A stretch of 64,000 bases of DNA from Variovorax sp. MHTC-1 (GCF_003984645.1 NZ_RWKI01000004.1:186001-250000), one strand, 5' to 3'; positions 8,731 to 18,526 are shown, counted from the stretch's first letter. Numbers and translations: made by a program. The notes: generated from the sequence alone by a model not told the origin.

Positions 8731-10515
8731 CTACGAGGTGAATTGCAGTGCCGCGAGGCGCGCATAGACGCCGTTCTGCGCGACCAGCGTCGCATGCGTT
8801 CCCTGTTCCACGATGCCGCCGTGGTCGAGCACCACGATGCGGTCGGCCTTCTGGACCGTCGCGAGCCGGTGCGCGATGACCAGCGTAGTGCGGCCCACCA
8901 TCGCCGATTCGAGCGCGGCCTGGACCATGCGCTCGCTCTCGGCGTCGAGGGCGCTGGTGGCTTCGTCGAGCAAGAGCAGCGGCGGGTTCTTGAGCATCGC
9001 GCGCGCGATCGCGATGCGCTGGCGCTGCCCGCCCGACAGGCGCACGCCGCGCTCGCCGAGGAAGGTGTCGTAGCCCTCGGGCAGCGCTTTCAGAAAGCCG
9101 TCGGCGAAGGCGGCGCGCGCTGCGGCATGGACTTCTTCGACGCTCGCATCGGGCCGGCCGTAGCGGATGTTCTCCAGCGCGCTGGCCGAAAAGATCACTG
9201 CGTCCTGCGGCACCAGTCCGATGCGCGTGCGCAGTTCGTCGAGCGACAGCGCTGCGAGCGAAGTGTCGTCGAGCATGATGCGGCCTGCCTGCGGGTCGTA
9301 GTAGCGCAAGAGCAGCTGGAACACCGTGCTCTTGCCTGCGCCGCTCGAGCCCACCAGCGCCACGGTTTCGCCCGGAGCCACCGCGAGGCTGAAGTCGCGC
9401 AGCGCCGGGGTGCCGGGCCGTGAGGGATAGTGGAAGCTGACGCCCTCGAAGCTGACCGCGCTGCCGGCGGCCGGAACGGGCGCCTTGGCCGGCTGGGCCG
9501 GCGAGACGATGACCGGCCTGGCGTGCAGCAGTTCCATCAGGCGCTCGGTCGCGCCGGCCGCGCGCAGCAGGTCGCCGTAGACCTCGCCCAGCACCGCGGC
9601 GGCGCTCGCCAGGATGATCACGTAGACCACCGTCTGCCCGAGGTGGCCGGCCGTGATGTCGCCGCGCAGCACGGCCTGCGTGCCCTGGTACAGGCCCCAC
9701 AGCAGCGCGGCCGAGGTCGCGATGATGATGAAGGCCACCAGCACCGAGCGCGCTTTGGTGCGGCGCACCGCGGTGCGGAAGGCGTTGTCGGTGGAGGCGT
9801 CGAAGCGGGCCGCTTCTCGCGCTTCGGCCGTGTAGCTCTGCACCACGGGGATCGCATTCAGCACCTCGGCCGCGATGGCACTCGAATCGGCCACGCGGTC
9901 CTGGCTGGCCCGCGAAAGCCGGCGCACGCGGCGACCGAACCACATGCTCGGCAGCACCACCAGCACCAGGATGCCGAGCACCTGCACCATCACATAGGGA
10001 TTGGTCCAGATCAGCATGGCGAGCGCGCCGGTACCCATCACCGCGTTGCGTAGCCCCATGCTGAGCGAGGAGCCGACGACGGTCTGCACCAGCGTCGTGT
10101 CGGCCGTCAGCCGCGACAGCACCTCGCCGGTCTGCGTGGTCTCGAAGAAGGCCGGGCTCTGGCGCAGCACATGCGCGTAGACCGCATTGCGCAGGTCCGC
10201 CGTCACGCGCTCGCCGAGCCAGCTCACGGTGTAGAAGCGCGCCGCCGAGAAGATGCCGAGCGCGACGGCCACCGCGAACAGGGCGAGGAAATGCTCCCGC
10301 AGCGCCATCGCCTGCGCGCCGCGGTCGGAGGCGATCAGGCCGCCGTCGATCAGGCCGCGCAGGGCCAGCGGAAACACCAGGGTGGTCGCCGCCGCCAGGA
10401 CCAGGAACACGGCAGCCAGCAGGATCTGGGTGCGGTAGGGGCGAAGAAAAGGGGTTAGCCCGGTCAGCGATTTGGGAGAGCCCTTGGCAAGGGAGGGCGA
10501 AGCAGGGGAAACCAT
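8731..10515 (-). CDS. MsbA-like ABC exporter (fused permease and ATPase)
   Basis: A 594-residue half-transporter. The N-terminal ~320 residues form a type-1 exporter membrane domain with about six helices. The nucleotide-binding domain has Walker [10 protein letters not shown], signature [15 protein letters not shown], Walker [13 protein letters not shown] and an H-loop in [10 protein letters not shown]. Such proteins act as homodimers exporting lipids or drugs; the substrate cannot be read from sequence. The longer frame reaches 10578, but the ATG at 10515 (MVSPASPSL) gives the usual short cytoplasmic lead. It is divergent from marR; TAGAAT at 10525-10530 on the minus strand could be its -10. 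Confidence 0.93.
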   Translation of the reverse strand: MVSPASPSLAKGSPKSLTGLTPFLRPYRTQILLAAVFLVLAAATTLVFPLALRGLIDGGLIASDRGAQAMALREHFLALFAVAVALGIFSAARFYTVSWLGERVTADLRNAVYAHVLRQSPAFFETTQTGEVLSRLTADTTLVQTVVGSSLSMGLRNAVMGTGALAMLIWTNPYVMVQVLGILVLVVLPSMWFGRRVRRLSRASQDRVADSSAIAAEVLNAIPVVQSYTAEAREAARFDASTDNAFRTAVRRTKARSVLVAFIIIATSAALLWGLYQGTQAVLRGDITAGHLGQTVVYVIILASAAAVLGEVYGDLLRAAGATERLMELLHARPVIVSPAQPAKAPVPAAGSAVSFEGVSFHYPSRPGTPALRDFSLAVAPGETVALVGSSGAGKSTVFQLLLRYYDPQAGRIMLDDTSLAALSLDELRTRIGLVPQDAVIFSASALENIRYGRPDASVEEVHAAARAAFADGFLKALPEGYDTFLGERGVRLSGGQRQRIAIARAMLKNPPLLLLDEATSALDAESERMVQAALESAMVGRTTLVIAHRLATVQKADRIVVLDHGGIVEQGTHATLVAQNGVYARLAALQFTS

Positions 10516-10556
10516 GACTTCGATTCTAGCCAACGCTTGCCGCCTCAAAGGAAGCC

Positions 10557-10585
10557 TTGACAATAGTTGTCGCGACAAATAATAT
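10557..10585 (+). promoter_or_regulatory. Near-consensus sigma-70 promoter of the marR-efflux operon
   Basis: TTGACA at 10557-10562, a 17-bp spacer, and TAATAT at 10580-10585. Transcription should begin near 10592, next to the marR ATG at 10593, so the transcript would have almost no leader. Confidence 0.8.
10567..10578. promoter_or_regulatory. Palindromic operator in the promoter spacer
   Basis: TTGTCGCGACAA is a perfect 12-bp palindrome centred in the spacer between the -35 and -10 boxes, with partly symmetric TA flanks. A dimeric repressor here would block RNA polymerase. The adjacent MarR is the obvious candidate (inference). The site could also affect the divergent ABC exporter gene. 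Confidence 0.7.
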
Positions 10586-10592
10586 CGCGGCC

Positions 10593-11120
10593 ATGTCCGA
10601 TTCCCAACGCCCAGGGGCCGTACCGCGGGCCGCCGCCGACTTCTACAAGCCGGAAAACTACCAAGCCGAAGAGAGCGTCGGCTACATGATGCGCCGCATC
10701 ACGACCCTCGTGAGCCAGGCGGTCACGAGCGACATGTGGGAACCGGGCGCACCGACCTTCCCGCAATGGGCGCCGCTCTACAAGCTTCATCTGGGGCACG
10801 CCACCACCGTTGCCGAACTCGCGCGCGAATGCCAGCTCGACACCGGCGCGATGACGCGCCTGCTCGACCGCCTCGAGGCCAAGGGCCTGTGCCGGCGCGT
10901 GCGTTCGCTTTCCGACCGGCGCGTGGTCAACATCGAACTCACCGACGAGGGCCGCGCCGCCGCCCGGCAGGTACCCCATGTCCTGTGCCGCGTGCAGAAC
11001 GAGGCGCTCGCCGGCTTCAGCCGCGAAGAGTGGGAGCAGCTCAAGGGCTATCTGCGCCGCATCCTCGACAACACGCAGGCCCTTGCGGTCCGTGGAGAAA
11101 AAGATGAATCGGCTTCCTGA
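10593..11120 (+). CDS. MarR-family transcriptional repressor
   Basis: A 175-residue winged-helix regulator. The recognition region runs TTVAELARECQLDTGAMTRL, followed by LDRLEAKGLCRRVRS and the wing motif SDRRVVNIELTDEG, which is diagnostic for MarR. The frame begins at 10557 inside the promoter, so the ATG at 10593 (MSDSQRPG) is chosen. It overlaps the outer-membrane channel gene by 17 bp and heads the pump operon, consistent with a ligand-released local repressor acting at the palindrome at 10567. Confidence 0.92.
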   Translation: MSDSQRPGAVPRAAADFYKPENYQAEESVGYMMRRITTLVSQAVTSDMWEPGAPTFPQWAPLYKLHLGHATTVAELARECQLDTGAMTRLLDRLEAKGLCRRVRSLSDRRVVNIELTDEGRAAARQVPHVLCRVQNEALAGFSREEWEQLKGYLRRILDNTQALAVRGEKDESAS

Positions 11121-12573
11121 GTTCGCGCGCCGCCGAATGCCCGCCGTGGCGGCTGCCGTGGCGGCCCTCGCTCTGGCCGGTTGCGCCGACATGGCCCATA
11201 TCGATTCGCACGCCAAGCTGCGCGATGCGGACTCGCTGGGCCTGAGCGCTGCGCCGGCCGCCCCTGCCGTCGACAGCCAATGGTGGCTCGGCTTCGGCGA
11301 CGCGCAGCTCAATGCCATGATCGACCAGGCGCTGCAAGGCAATCCCAACTTGCAGGTCGCGCGTGCGCGCCTCGCCCGCGCGCGGGCCTCGACCGCCATC
11401 GCCGAGGCCGGCGGCAAACCGCAGATCGATGGCGCGCTCGATCTCACGCGGCAGAAGTTCAGCGGCAACTATATCTACCCGGCGCCGCTCGGCGGCTCGA
11501 TCCAGGAGACCGGCACGCTGCAGCTGAATGCCGGCTGGGAGCTCGATTTCTTCGGCAAGAACCGCACCGCGATCGAGGCGGCCATCGGCAGCGCGAACGC
11601 CGCGGCCGCCGATGCAGATGCCACCCGTATCCTCTTGGCCAGCAACGTCGCACGCGGCTACTTCCAATGGGCTCGGCTGGCCGACCAGCTGGCCGTGGCG
11701 AAGCGCACGCTGGCGCAGCGCGAAGAAACGCTGAAGCTGGTGCGCGACCGCGTCTCCGCCGGGCTCGATACGCGCCTCGAACTGCGCCAGAGCGAAGGCG
11801 GCCTGCCGCAGGCGCGCCAGCAGATCGAGGCCCTCGGCGAACAGATCGCGCTCGCGCAGCACGCGCTCGATGCGCTGGTCGCCAAGCCGAACGCGACGCA
11901 GGGCCTGGCCCCGCCGGCGCTCGGCGGCATCCGGCCGATCGCGCTGCAGCCCACGATCCCGGTCGACCTGCTGGGCCGGCGCGCCGACATCGCGGCCGCG
12001 CGCTGGCGTGTCGAGGCCGCGACCAGCGATGTCGCGAACGCGAAGACGCAGTTCTATCCCAACATCAACCTGGTGGCCTTCGCCGGCTTCTCGAGCATCG
12101 GCTTCGACACCCTGGTCAAGTCCGGCAGCCAGCAGTGGGGCGTGGGTCCGGCCATCCGGCTGCCGATCTTCGAAGGCGGCCGGCTGCGCGCCAACCTGCG
12201 CGGCAAGGCGGCCGATCTCGATGCCGCGATCGAGAGCTACAACGCCTCGGTGCTCGATGCGGTGCGCGAAGTCGCCGACCAGGTCGCGAGCGCGCAATCG
12301 GTGGCTCGCCAGCAGGCCGAGCAGCGCGATGCGCAGAGCGCGGCCGAAGCCGCCTACGACATCGCCGTGCAGCGCTACGGCGCCGGCCTCGGCAACTACC
12401 TGAATGTGCTGACCGCAGAGACCTCCGTGCTCGCGCAACGCCGCGAAGCTGTCGAGCTCGCCGCACGCGCCCTCGACACGCAGGTCGGCCTGGCGCGCGC
12501 GCTGGGCGGCGGCTGGCAGCCCGCCACATCGTTCACCGCTGCGGCCGGCACGACATCGACTCCGCATCCCTGA
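11104..12573 (+). CDS. Outer-membrane efflux channel lipoprotein (OprM/NodT family)
   Basis: A 489-residue TolC-superfamily channel. The signal peptide ends in the lipobox LALAGC, so a lipidated N-terminus is expected. The mature part starts with the OprM-type WWLGFGDAQLNAMIDQAL and NPNLQVARARL stretches and contains paired coiled-coil OEP repeats with the QLNAGWELDFFGK hairpin. It should form the exit duct for the EmrA/EmrB-type proteins encoded next. The ATG at 11104 lies inside the end of marR. Confidence 0.93.
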   Translation: MNRLPEFARRRMPAVAAAVAALALAGCADMAHIDSHAKLRDADSLGLSAAPAAPAVDSQWWLGFGDAQLNAMIDQALQGNPNLQVARARLARARASTAIAEAGGKPQIDGALDLTRQKFSGNYIYPAPLGGSIQETGTLQLNAGWELDFFGKNRTAIEAAIGSANAAAADADATRILLASNVARGYFQWARLADQLAVAKRTLAQREETLKLVRDRVSAGLDTRLELRQSEGGLPQARQQIEALGEQIALAQHALDALVAKPNATQGLAPPALGGIRPIALQPTIPVDLLGRRADIAAARWRVEAATSDVANAKTQFYPNINLVAFAGFSSIGFDTLVKSGSQQWGVGPAIRLPIFEGGRLRANLRGKAADLDAAIESYNASVLDAVREVADQVASAQSVARQQAEQRDAQSAAEAAYDIAVQRYGAGLGNYLNVLTAETSVLAQRREAVELAARALDTQVGLARALGGGWQPATSFTAAAGTTSTPHP

Positions 12574-12587
12574 CGAAAGACATTCCC

Positions 12588-13892
12588 ATGGACAGCAAGG
12601 ACAACGCCGACACGAGCCTCCCGGCCCAACCCGACGCCGAGGCATCGCCTTCCAGCAACAAGCGCCGCCGCGCGCTGACCGCGCTCGCCTCGGTGGCGGT
12701 GCTGGCCGGTGCCGGCTGGGGCGTCTACGAGTGGCTGGTCGCGAGCCACTACGAGTCGACAGACAACGCCTACGTGCAGGGCAACGTGATCCAGATCACG
12801 CCGCAGATCGGCGGCACCGTGATGGCCATCATGGCCGACGACACCGACCTGGTGAAGGCCGGCCAGCCGCTGGTGCAGCTCGATCCGGCCGATGCCAAGG
12901 TCGCGCTCGACCAGACCGAGGCAGCGCTCGCGCAGACGGTGCGCCAAGTGCGCACGCTCTACGCCAACAACGGCGCGCTGGCCGCGCAGGTCACGCTGCG
13001 CCAGTCCGACGTCGTCAAGGCGCAGAGCGACATCGCGCGCGCCCAGGACGACCTGAAGCGCCGCCAGGCCCTCAGCGGCAACGGTGCGGTGTCGAAGGAA
13101 GAGCTCAACCATGCCGAGACGACGCTCGCCAACGCGAAGAGCGCGCTCGCGGCGGCGCAGGCCGGCGTGGTCTCGGCGCGCGAACAGCTCGCGAGCAACC
13201 AGTCGCTGACCGAAGGCACCAGCGTCGAGCAGCACCCGAGCGTGCTCGCGGCCGCCGCCAAGGTGCGCGAAGCCTACCTCGCGACGCAGCGCGTCGCGAT
13301 GCCGGCGCCGGTCGAAGGCTATGTGGCCAAGCGCACCGTGCAGCTCGGCCAGCGCGTCGCGGCCGGCACGCCGATGATGTCGATCGTGCCGCTGAGCCAG
13401 GTGTGGGTCGACGCCAACTTCAAGGAAGTGCAGCTGCGCAACATCCGCCTCGACCAGCCCGTGAAGCTCACTGCCGACGTTTACGGCAAGAAGGTCGAAT
13501 ACACCGGCCGCGTCGCCGGTCTCGGCGTCGGCACCGGCGCCGCCTTCGCGCTGCTGCCGGCGCAGAACGCCACCGGCAACTGGATCAAGGTGGTGCAGCG
13601 GGTGCCGGTGCGCATCGCGCTCGACGCCGAGCAGCTCAAGGCCAATCCGCTGCGCGTGGGCCTCTCGATGGAGGCCGAGATCGACGTCACGCAGAAGGGC
13701 GGCAAGATGCTCGCCGACGCGCCGCGCGCCAGCGCGCTGGCGCAGACGCAGGTCTACAGCCGGCTCGACCAGGGTGCCGACGCCGAAGTGCAGCGCATCA
13801 TCGCGGCCAACATGGGCCGCGGCGGGGCGCTCGCGAGCACCGCGCGGCGCCCGGCGGCGGGCGGAACGCCTTCGCAGGTCAACCCGATCTGA
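12588..13892 (+). CDS. emrA: EmrA-type membrane fusion protein (HlyD family)
   Basis: A 434-residue periplasmic adaptor with an N-terminal transmembrane anchor (about residues 25-45), the ESTDNAYVQGNVIQITPQI motif typical of EmrA, a long coiled-coil hairpin, and a lipoyl-like closing part (APVEGYVAKRTVQLGQRV). It links the MFS pump to the outer-membrane channel. It starts 14 bp after the channel gene; emrB follows after 17 bp. Confidence 0.93.
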   Translation: MDSKDNADTSLPAQPDAEASPSSNKRRRALTALASVAVLAGAGWGVYEWLVASHYESTDNAYVQGNVIQITPQIGGTVMAIMADDTDLVKAGQPLVQLDPADAKVALDQTEAALAQTVRQVRTLYANNGALAAQVTLRQSDVVKAQSDIARAQDDLKRRQALSGNGAVSKEELNHAETTLANAKSALAAAQAGVVSAREQLASNQSLTEGTSVEQHPSVLAAAAKVREAYLATQRVAMPAPVEGYVAKRTVQLGQRVAAGTPMMSIVPLSQVWVDANFKEVQLRNIRLDQPVKLTADVYGKKVEYTGRVAGLGVGTGAAFALLPAQNATGNWIKVVQRVPVRIALDAEQLKANPLRVGLSMEAEIDVTQKGGKMLADAPRASALAQTQVYSRLDQGADAEVQRIIAANMGRGGALASTARRPAAGGTPSQVNPI

Positions 13893-13909
13893 TCGACGGC
13901 TGGCGCACG

Positions 13910-15472
13910 ATGGCGACCGCTTCGGCTCCTCCCGCACCCCTGCCGCCCCTCGAGGGTTCCGCCCGGCTGTGGGGCACGATCGCGCTCTCGGCCGCGACCT
14001 TCATGAACGTGCTCGACACGTCGATCGCCAACGTTTCGCTGCCGGCCATCTCCGGCGACCTCGGCGTGAGCTCGACGCAAGGCACCTGGGTCATCACCAG
14101 CTTCGCGGTGGCCAACGCCATCGCGGTGCCGCTCACCGGCTGGCTCACGCAGCGCTTCGGCCAGGTGCGCCTGTTCATGGCCAGCGTGCTGCTGTTCATC
14201 ATCAGCTCCTGGCTCTGCGGGCTGGCGCCCAATATGACGATGCTGATCGCGTTCCGCGCGCTGCAGGGCTTCGTCGCCGGGCCGATGATTCCGCTGTCGC
14301 AGACCCTGCTGCTGTCGAGCTACCCGAAGGCCAAGGCCGGCCTCGCGATGGCGATGTGGTCGATGACCACGCTGGTCGCGCCCGTGATGGGGCCGCTGCT
14401 CGGCGGCTGGATCACCGACAACATCTCCTGGCCCTGGATCTTCTACATCAACATTCCCGTGGGCCTGCTCGCCGCCGGCATCACCTGGGGCATCTACCGC
14501 AAGCGCGAGAGCACGACGCGCAAGGTGCCGATCGATGCGATCGGCCTGGCGCTGCTGGTGCTGTGGGTGGGTTCGCTGCAGCTGATGCTCGACAAAGGCA
14601 AGGAACTGGACTGGTTCCATTCGCCGGAGATCGTTGCGATGGCGGTGGTGGCGGTGGTCGGCTTCGCTTTCTTCCTGGTCTGGGAGCTGACCGACAAGCA
14701 CCCGGTGGTCGACCTCTCGCTCTTCAAGCGCCGCAACTTCTGGTCGGGCGTGCTGGCGACGGCGGTGGCCTACGGCCTGTTCTTCGGCAACGTAGTGATC
14801 CTGCCGCTGTGGCTGCAGCAGTACATGGGCTACACGGCGACGCAGGCCGGCATGATCATGGCGCCGGTCGGTCTGCTCGCGATCGTGTTCTCGCCGATCG
14901 TCGGCCTCACGGTCGCCAAGATCGATCCGCGCCGCTACGCCACCTTCTCTTTCCTGGTGTTCGCGCTGGTGCTTTGGATGCGCTCCAACTTCAACACTCA
15001 GGCCGACTTCTGGACCATCATGATCCCGACCGTGATCCAGGGCGTGGCGATGGCCTTCTTCTTCATTCCGCTGGTGACGATCACGCTGTCGGGCCTTGCG
15101 CCGGACCGCATCGCTGCGGCCTCGGGGCTGTCGAACTTCGCGCGCATCACCGCGGGCGCCATGGGAACATCCATCGCCACCACGGTGTGGGAGAACCGCG
15201 CCGCGCTGCATCACGCGCAGCTGGTCGAGTCGGTCAACCAGGGCAATGCAGCCGCGAGCAGCGCCATGGCCGGGCTGGCCGGCAGCGGCTTCAGCACCGA
15301 GCAGGTGCTGGGCCAGCTCAACCGCATCGTGGACCAGCAGTCCTTCATGCTGGCCGCGAACGACGTGTTCTATGCATCGGCCGTGCTGTTCCTGCTGCTC
15401 ATCCCCTTCGTCTGGCTGGCCAAGCCGACGAAGAGCGCCGGCAATTCAGACGCCGCGGCCGGCGCACACTGA
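13910..15472 (+). CDS. emrB: EmrB-type DHA2 multidrug MFS transporter
   Basis: A 520-residue, 14-helix proton-driven exporter. Diagnostic DHA2 stretches are NVLDTSIANVSLPAISGDLG (motif D1), GWLTQRFGQVRLF (motif A) and PVMGPLLGGWITD (motif C, antiporters). With the OprM-type channel and EmrA it should form a tripartite pump across both membranes under MarR control. The substrate is not evident. The ATG at 13910 follows emrA by 17 bp. Confidence 0.94.
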   Translation: MATASAPPAPLPPLEGSARLWGTIALSAATFMNVLDTSIANVSLPAISGDLGVSSTQGTWVITSFAVANAIAVPLTGWLTQRFGQVRLFMASVLLFIISSWLCGLAPNMTMLIAFRALQGFVAGPMIPLSQTLLLSSYPKAKAGLAMAMWSMTTLVAPVMGPLLGGWITDNISWPWIFYINIPVGLLAAGITWGIYRKRESTTRKVPIDAIGLALLVLWVGSLQLMLDKGKELDWFHSPEIVAMAVVAVVGFAFFLVWELTDKHPVVDLSLFKRRNFWSGVLATAVAYGLFFGNVVILPLWLQQYMGYTATQAGMIMAPVGLLAIVFSPIVGLTVAKIDPRRYATFSFLVFALVLWMRSNFNTQADFWTIMIPTVIQGVAMAFFFIPLVTITLSGLAPDRIAAASGLSNFARITAGAMGTSIATTVWENRAALHHAQLVESVNQGNAAASSAMAGLAGSGFSTEQVLGQLNRIVDQQSFMLAANDVFYASAVLFLLLIPFVWLAKPTKSAGNSDAAAGAH

Positions 15473-15488
15473 AGCTGTCCTGTTCGTG

Positions 15489-15576
15489 GGGGCCGCCGCG
15501 CACGGCCGCCCGAAGCGGCCGGCCCGCCCCCGGCAGGGGTTGGCGAAGCGACACGAAGTGCGCGCAGCCTGGGGGC
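15489..15576 (-). repeat. Dispersed GC-rich intergenic repeat, copy C (inverted)
   Basis: Read on the minus strand it begins CCCCCAGGCTGCGCGCACTT and continues CGTGTCGCTTCGCC, matching the left half of the copy at 21331, then a C4/G5 stem and a GGCCGGCCGCTTCGGGCGGCC hairpin in place of the GGCAACACCAGC half. It lies between emrB and the liv operon. The rest of the gap, to 15727, holds no gene and probably the liv promoter. Confidence 0.7.
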
Positions 15577-15727
15577 GAGCTTATCCTGCAGTGCAGCATA
15601 GGCATTTGCCCCAGTAGGCAAGTTTGGTTGCCGCTGCAAACAATGTGTTTTCCGCGCAACCATGGTGGTGCGCTCAAGTGGACCGCATGACCGATTCTTC
15701 CTTCCAGCACACGGGCGACCGCGCGAG

Positions 15728-16498
15728 ATGAGCGACATCATTCTCGAAACACGCCAGCTCACCAAGGAATTCAAGGGCTTCACCGCAGTCAGCAAAGTCG
15801 ATCTGTCGGTCGTCCGCGGATCGATCCATGCGTTGATCGGTCCCAACGGCGCCGGCAAGACGACCTGCTTCAACCTGCTCACCAAGTTCCTCGAGCCCAC
15901 CTCGGGCACCATCCTGTTCAATGGGATAGACATCACGAACGAGCGCCCGGCGCAGATCGCGCGGCGCGGCATCATCCGCTCGTTCCAGATCTCGGCCGTG
16001 TTCCCGCATCTGACCTTGCTCGAGAACGTGCGCCTGGGCCTGCAGCGCGCGCTCGGCACCTCCTACCACTTCTGGAAGAGCGAGAAGTCGCTGCTCCCCC
16101 TCAACGACCGTGCGCGTGCGCTGCTGGCCGAAGTCGGCCTCGAAGACGTTGCCGACGAACAGACCGTGAACCTGCCCTACGGCAGCAAGCGCGCGCTCGA
16201 GATCGCGACCACGCTCGCGATGGAGCCCGAGCTGATGCTGCTCGACGAGCCCACGCAGGGCATGGGCCACGAGGACGTGCACCGCGTGGCCGAGCTCATC
16301 AAGCGCGTGTCGGCCGGCCGCACCATCCTGATGGTGGAGCACAACATGAGCGTGGTGTCGACCATCGCCGACACCATCACGGTCCTGCAGCGCGGCGCCG
16401 TGCTGGCCGAGGGGCCGTATGCCGAGGTCTCGAAGGATCCGCAGGTGATGGAAGCCTATATGGGCACCGCCGACGGTCAACTCCAGGGTGCGCATTGA
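15728..16498 (+). CDS. livG: Liv-type ABC importer ATPase (LivG)
   Basis: A 256-residue ATPase of a HAAT-class importer. Walker A is GPNGAGKTT, the signature is the LivG-style NLPYGSKRALEIATTLA, and Walker B is LMLLDEPTQGM. The frame is open to 15662, but the ATG at 15728 gives the normal MSDIILETRQL start. It is first in a run of ATPase, ATPase, binding protein, permease, permease. Confidence 0.93.
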   Translation: MSDIILETRQLTKEFKGFTAVSKVDLSVVRGSIHALIGPNGAGKTTCFNLLTKFLEPTSGTILFNGIDITNERPAQIARRGIIRSFQISAVFPHLTLLENVRLGLQRALGTSYHFWKSEKSLLPLNDRARALLAEVGLEDVADEQTVNLPYGSKRALEIATTLAMEPELMLLDEPTQGMGHEDVHRVAELIKRVSAGRTILMVEHNMSVVSTIADTITVLQRGAVLAEGPYAEVSKDPQVMEAYMGTADGQLQGAH

Positions 16499-16499
16499 G

Positions 16500-17207
16500 A
16501 TGACAGCTGCTCTGGAAATCAAGGACCTCCACGCCTGGTACGGCGAGTCGCATGTGCTGCATGGCGTCGATATGGTGGTGCAGCCCGGCGAGGTGGTCAC
16601 GCTGCTGGGCCGCAACGGTGCGGGGCGTACCACTACGATGCGCGCCATCCTGGGCCTCACCGGCACGCGCAAAGGCAGCATCAAGGTCGACGGCATCGAG
16701 ACCATCGGCATGGCCACGCACCGCATCGCGCACCATGGCATCGGCTACTGCCCGGAGGAGCGCGGCATCTTCGCAAGCCTGTCGGCCGAAGAGAACCTGC
16801 TGCTGCCGCCTGCGCTCAAAGGCGCAGGGCAGGGCATGTCGGTGGACGAGATCTACGCCATGTTCCCCAACCTCGCCGAGCGCCGCAACAGCCAGGGCAC
16901 GCGCCTGTCGGGCGGCGAGCAGCAGATGCTGGCCGTCGCGCGCATCCTGCGCACCGGCGCCCGGCTGCTGCTGCTCGACGAGATCTCCGAAGGCCTGGCA
17001 CCGGTGATCGTGCAGGCGCTGGCCCGCATGATCCACACGCTGCGCGGAAAGGGCTACACCGTCGTCATGGTGGAGCAGAACTTCCGCTTCGCGGCGCCGC
17101 TGGCCGACCGCTTCTACGTCATGGAGCACGGCCGAATCGTCGAAAAGTTCGGTGCCTCCGAGCTCGACGCCAAGATGCCGGTGCTCCACGAACTGCTCGG
17201 CGTCTGA
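16500..17207 (+). CDS. livF: Liv-type ABC importer ATPase (LivF) with Arg in Walker A
   Basis: A 235-residue ATPase. The signature LSGGEQQMLAVARIL and Walker B LLLLDEISEGLAP are standard, but Walker A reads GRNGAGRTT, with Arg where the ATP-phosphate-binding Lys normally sits. The partner LivG keeps its Lys. The ATG at 16500 is 1 bp after the livG stop; an in-frame GTG at 16488 would overlap livG and is less likely. The substitution may be a clade feature. Confidence 0.92.
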   Translation: MTAALEIKDLHAWYGESHVLHGVDMVVQPGEVVTLLGRNGAGRTTTMRAILGLTGTRKGSIKVDGIETIGMATHRIAHHGIGYCPEERGIFASLSAEENLLLPPALKGAGQGMSVDEIYAMFPNLAERRNSQGTRLSGGEQQMLAVARILRTGARLLLLDEISEGLAPVIVQALARMIHTLRGKGYTVVMVEQNFRFAAPLADRFYVMEHGRIVEKFGASELDAKMPVLHELLGV

Positions 17208-17252
17208 GTCACGCCGCCATTCTTCCGCTTCAACCCACACCAGGAGACACCC

Positions 17253-18449
17253 ATGAAAGCGAAACTCAAGATCGTTGCCCTCATGCTCGGCGCCGCCGGC
17301 CTCGCCACCCACGCGGTGCAGGCGCAGGAGAAGGTCGTCATCGGCTACATCAGCGACTTGTCGGGCCTTTATGGCGACCTGGAAGGCAAGGGCGGTGCCA
17401 CGGCCATCCAGATGGCCATCGACGATATGGGCGGCAAGGTGCTCGGCCAGCCGGTGGAAGTGCTGAGTGTGGACCACCAGAACAAGCCCGACATCGCCGC
17501 TTCCAAGGCACGCGAATGGATCGATACCGCGGGCGCCACATTGATTTTTGCGGGCACCAACTCCGGCGTCGCGCTGGCCACGGCCAAGGTAGCGCAGGAG
17601 AAGAAGCGGGTGTTCTTCACCAACGGGGCTGCCACCTCGGCGCTGACCAACGCCCAGTGCAGCCCCTATACCGTGCACTATGCCTACGACACCGTCGCGC
17701 TGGCCAAGAGCACCGGTGGGGCCGTGGTGGAGACCGGTGGCAAGAGCTGGTTCTTCCTGACGGCGGACTACGCTTTCGGTCACGCGCTCGAAGCGGATAC
17801 CGCCAAGGTGGTCAAGGCCAAGGGCGGCACAGTCGTCGGTGGCGTGAAGGCGCCGCTCAATGCGTCGGACTTCTCGTCCTTCCTGCTGCAGGCGCAAAAC
17901 TCCAAGGCACAGGTGCTGGGCCTGGCCAACGCCGGGGGCGACTTCATCAATTCGATGAAGGCGGCCAAGGAGTTCGGCATCGACAAGAGCATGAAGATTG
18001 CCGGGTTGCTGGTGTTCCTGACCGACGTCAAGAGCCTGGGCCTGCCCGCCACGCAGGGTCTGCTGCACACCACCAGCTGGTACTGGGATACCGACGACGA
18101 GTCGCGCAAGTGGGCCGCACGCTACGAAGCCAAGACCAAGAACAAGCCGACCGACATCCAGGCGGCAGACTACTCGGCGACCATGACCTACCTCAAGGCC
18201 GTCGAAGCCGTGAAGTCGACCGATGCCGACAAGGTGATGGCGCACCTCAAGAAGACGCCGATCAACGACTTCTACGCCAAGGGCGTGATCCGTCCCGATG
18301 GACGCATGGTGCACGACATGCTGCTGGCCGAGGTCAAGAAGCCGTCCGAATCCAAAGGGCCCTGGGATTTGCTGAAGATCGTCAAGAAGGTGCCGGGCGA
18401 TCAGGTCTTCACAACGAAGGAAGAGAGCACTTGCGCGCTCTGGAAGTAG
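17253..18449 (+). CDS. Periplasmic ABC substrate-binding protein (Leu/Ile/Val-like)
   Basis: A 398-residue type I periplasmic binding protein with a Sec signal peptide cleaved near HAVQAQ (about residue 24). The mature protein begins EKVVIGYISDLSGLYGD, with the two-lobe LivJ/LivK/AmiC fold. It has a strong ribosome site (AGGAG, 8 bp upstream of ATG). It may bind branched-chain amino acids, amides, urea or aromatic acids; the downstream lactonase hints at a sugar- or acid-type substrate, but this is open. Confidence 0.9.
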   Translation: MKAKLKIVALMLGAAGLATHAVQAQEKVVIGYISDLSGLYGDLEGKGGATAIQMAIDDMGGKVLGQPVEVLSVDHQNKPDIAASKAREWIDTAGATLIFAGTNSGVALATAKVAQEKKRVFFTNGAATSALTNAQCSPYTVHYAYDTVALAKSTGGAVVETGGKSWFFLTADYAFGHALEADTAKVVKAKGGTVVGGVKAPLNASDFSSFLLQAQNSKAQVLGLANAGGDFINSMKAAKEFGIDKSMKIAGLLVFLTDVKSLGLPATQGLLHTTSWYWDTDDESRKWAARYEAKTKNKPTDIQAADYSATMTYLKAVEAVKSTDADKVMAHLKKTPINDFYAKGVIRPDGRMVHDMLLAEVKKPSESKGPWDLLKIVKKVPGDQVFTTKEESTCALWK

Positions 18450-18461
18450 GGTTCGCGCTGC

Positions 18462-18483
18462 GGGCGGCCGGGCACGGCCGCCC
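18462..18483 (+). terminator. Strong hairpin between binding-protein and permease genes
   Basis: GGGCGGCCG-GGCA-CGGCCGCCC forms a perfect 9-bp GC stem with a 4-nt loop 12 bp after the binding-protein stop. No U-run follows, so it is more likely an mRNA-stabilising or attenuating hairpin than a full terminator. It would favour the binding protein over the permeases, as is common in Liv operons. Confidence 0.55.
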
Positions 18484-18526
18484 TCTGGAATAAAAAGAAA
18501 CCGAGGCGTCGGGCCTCATTGCATCC

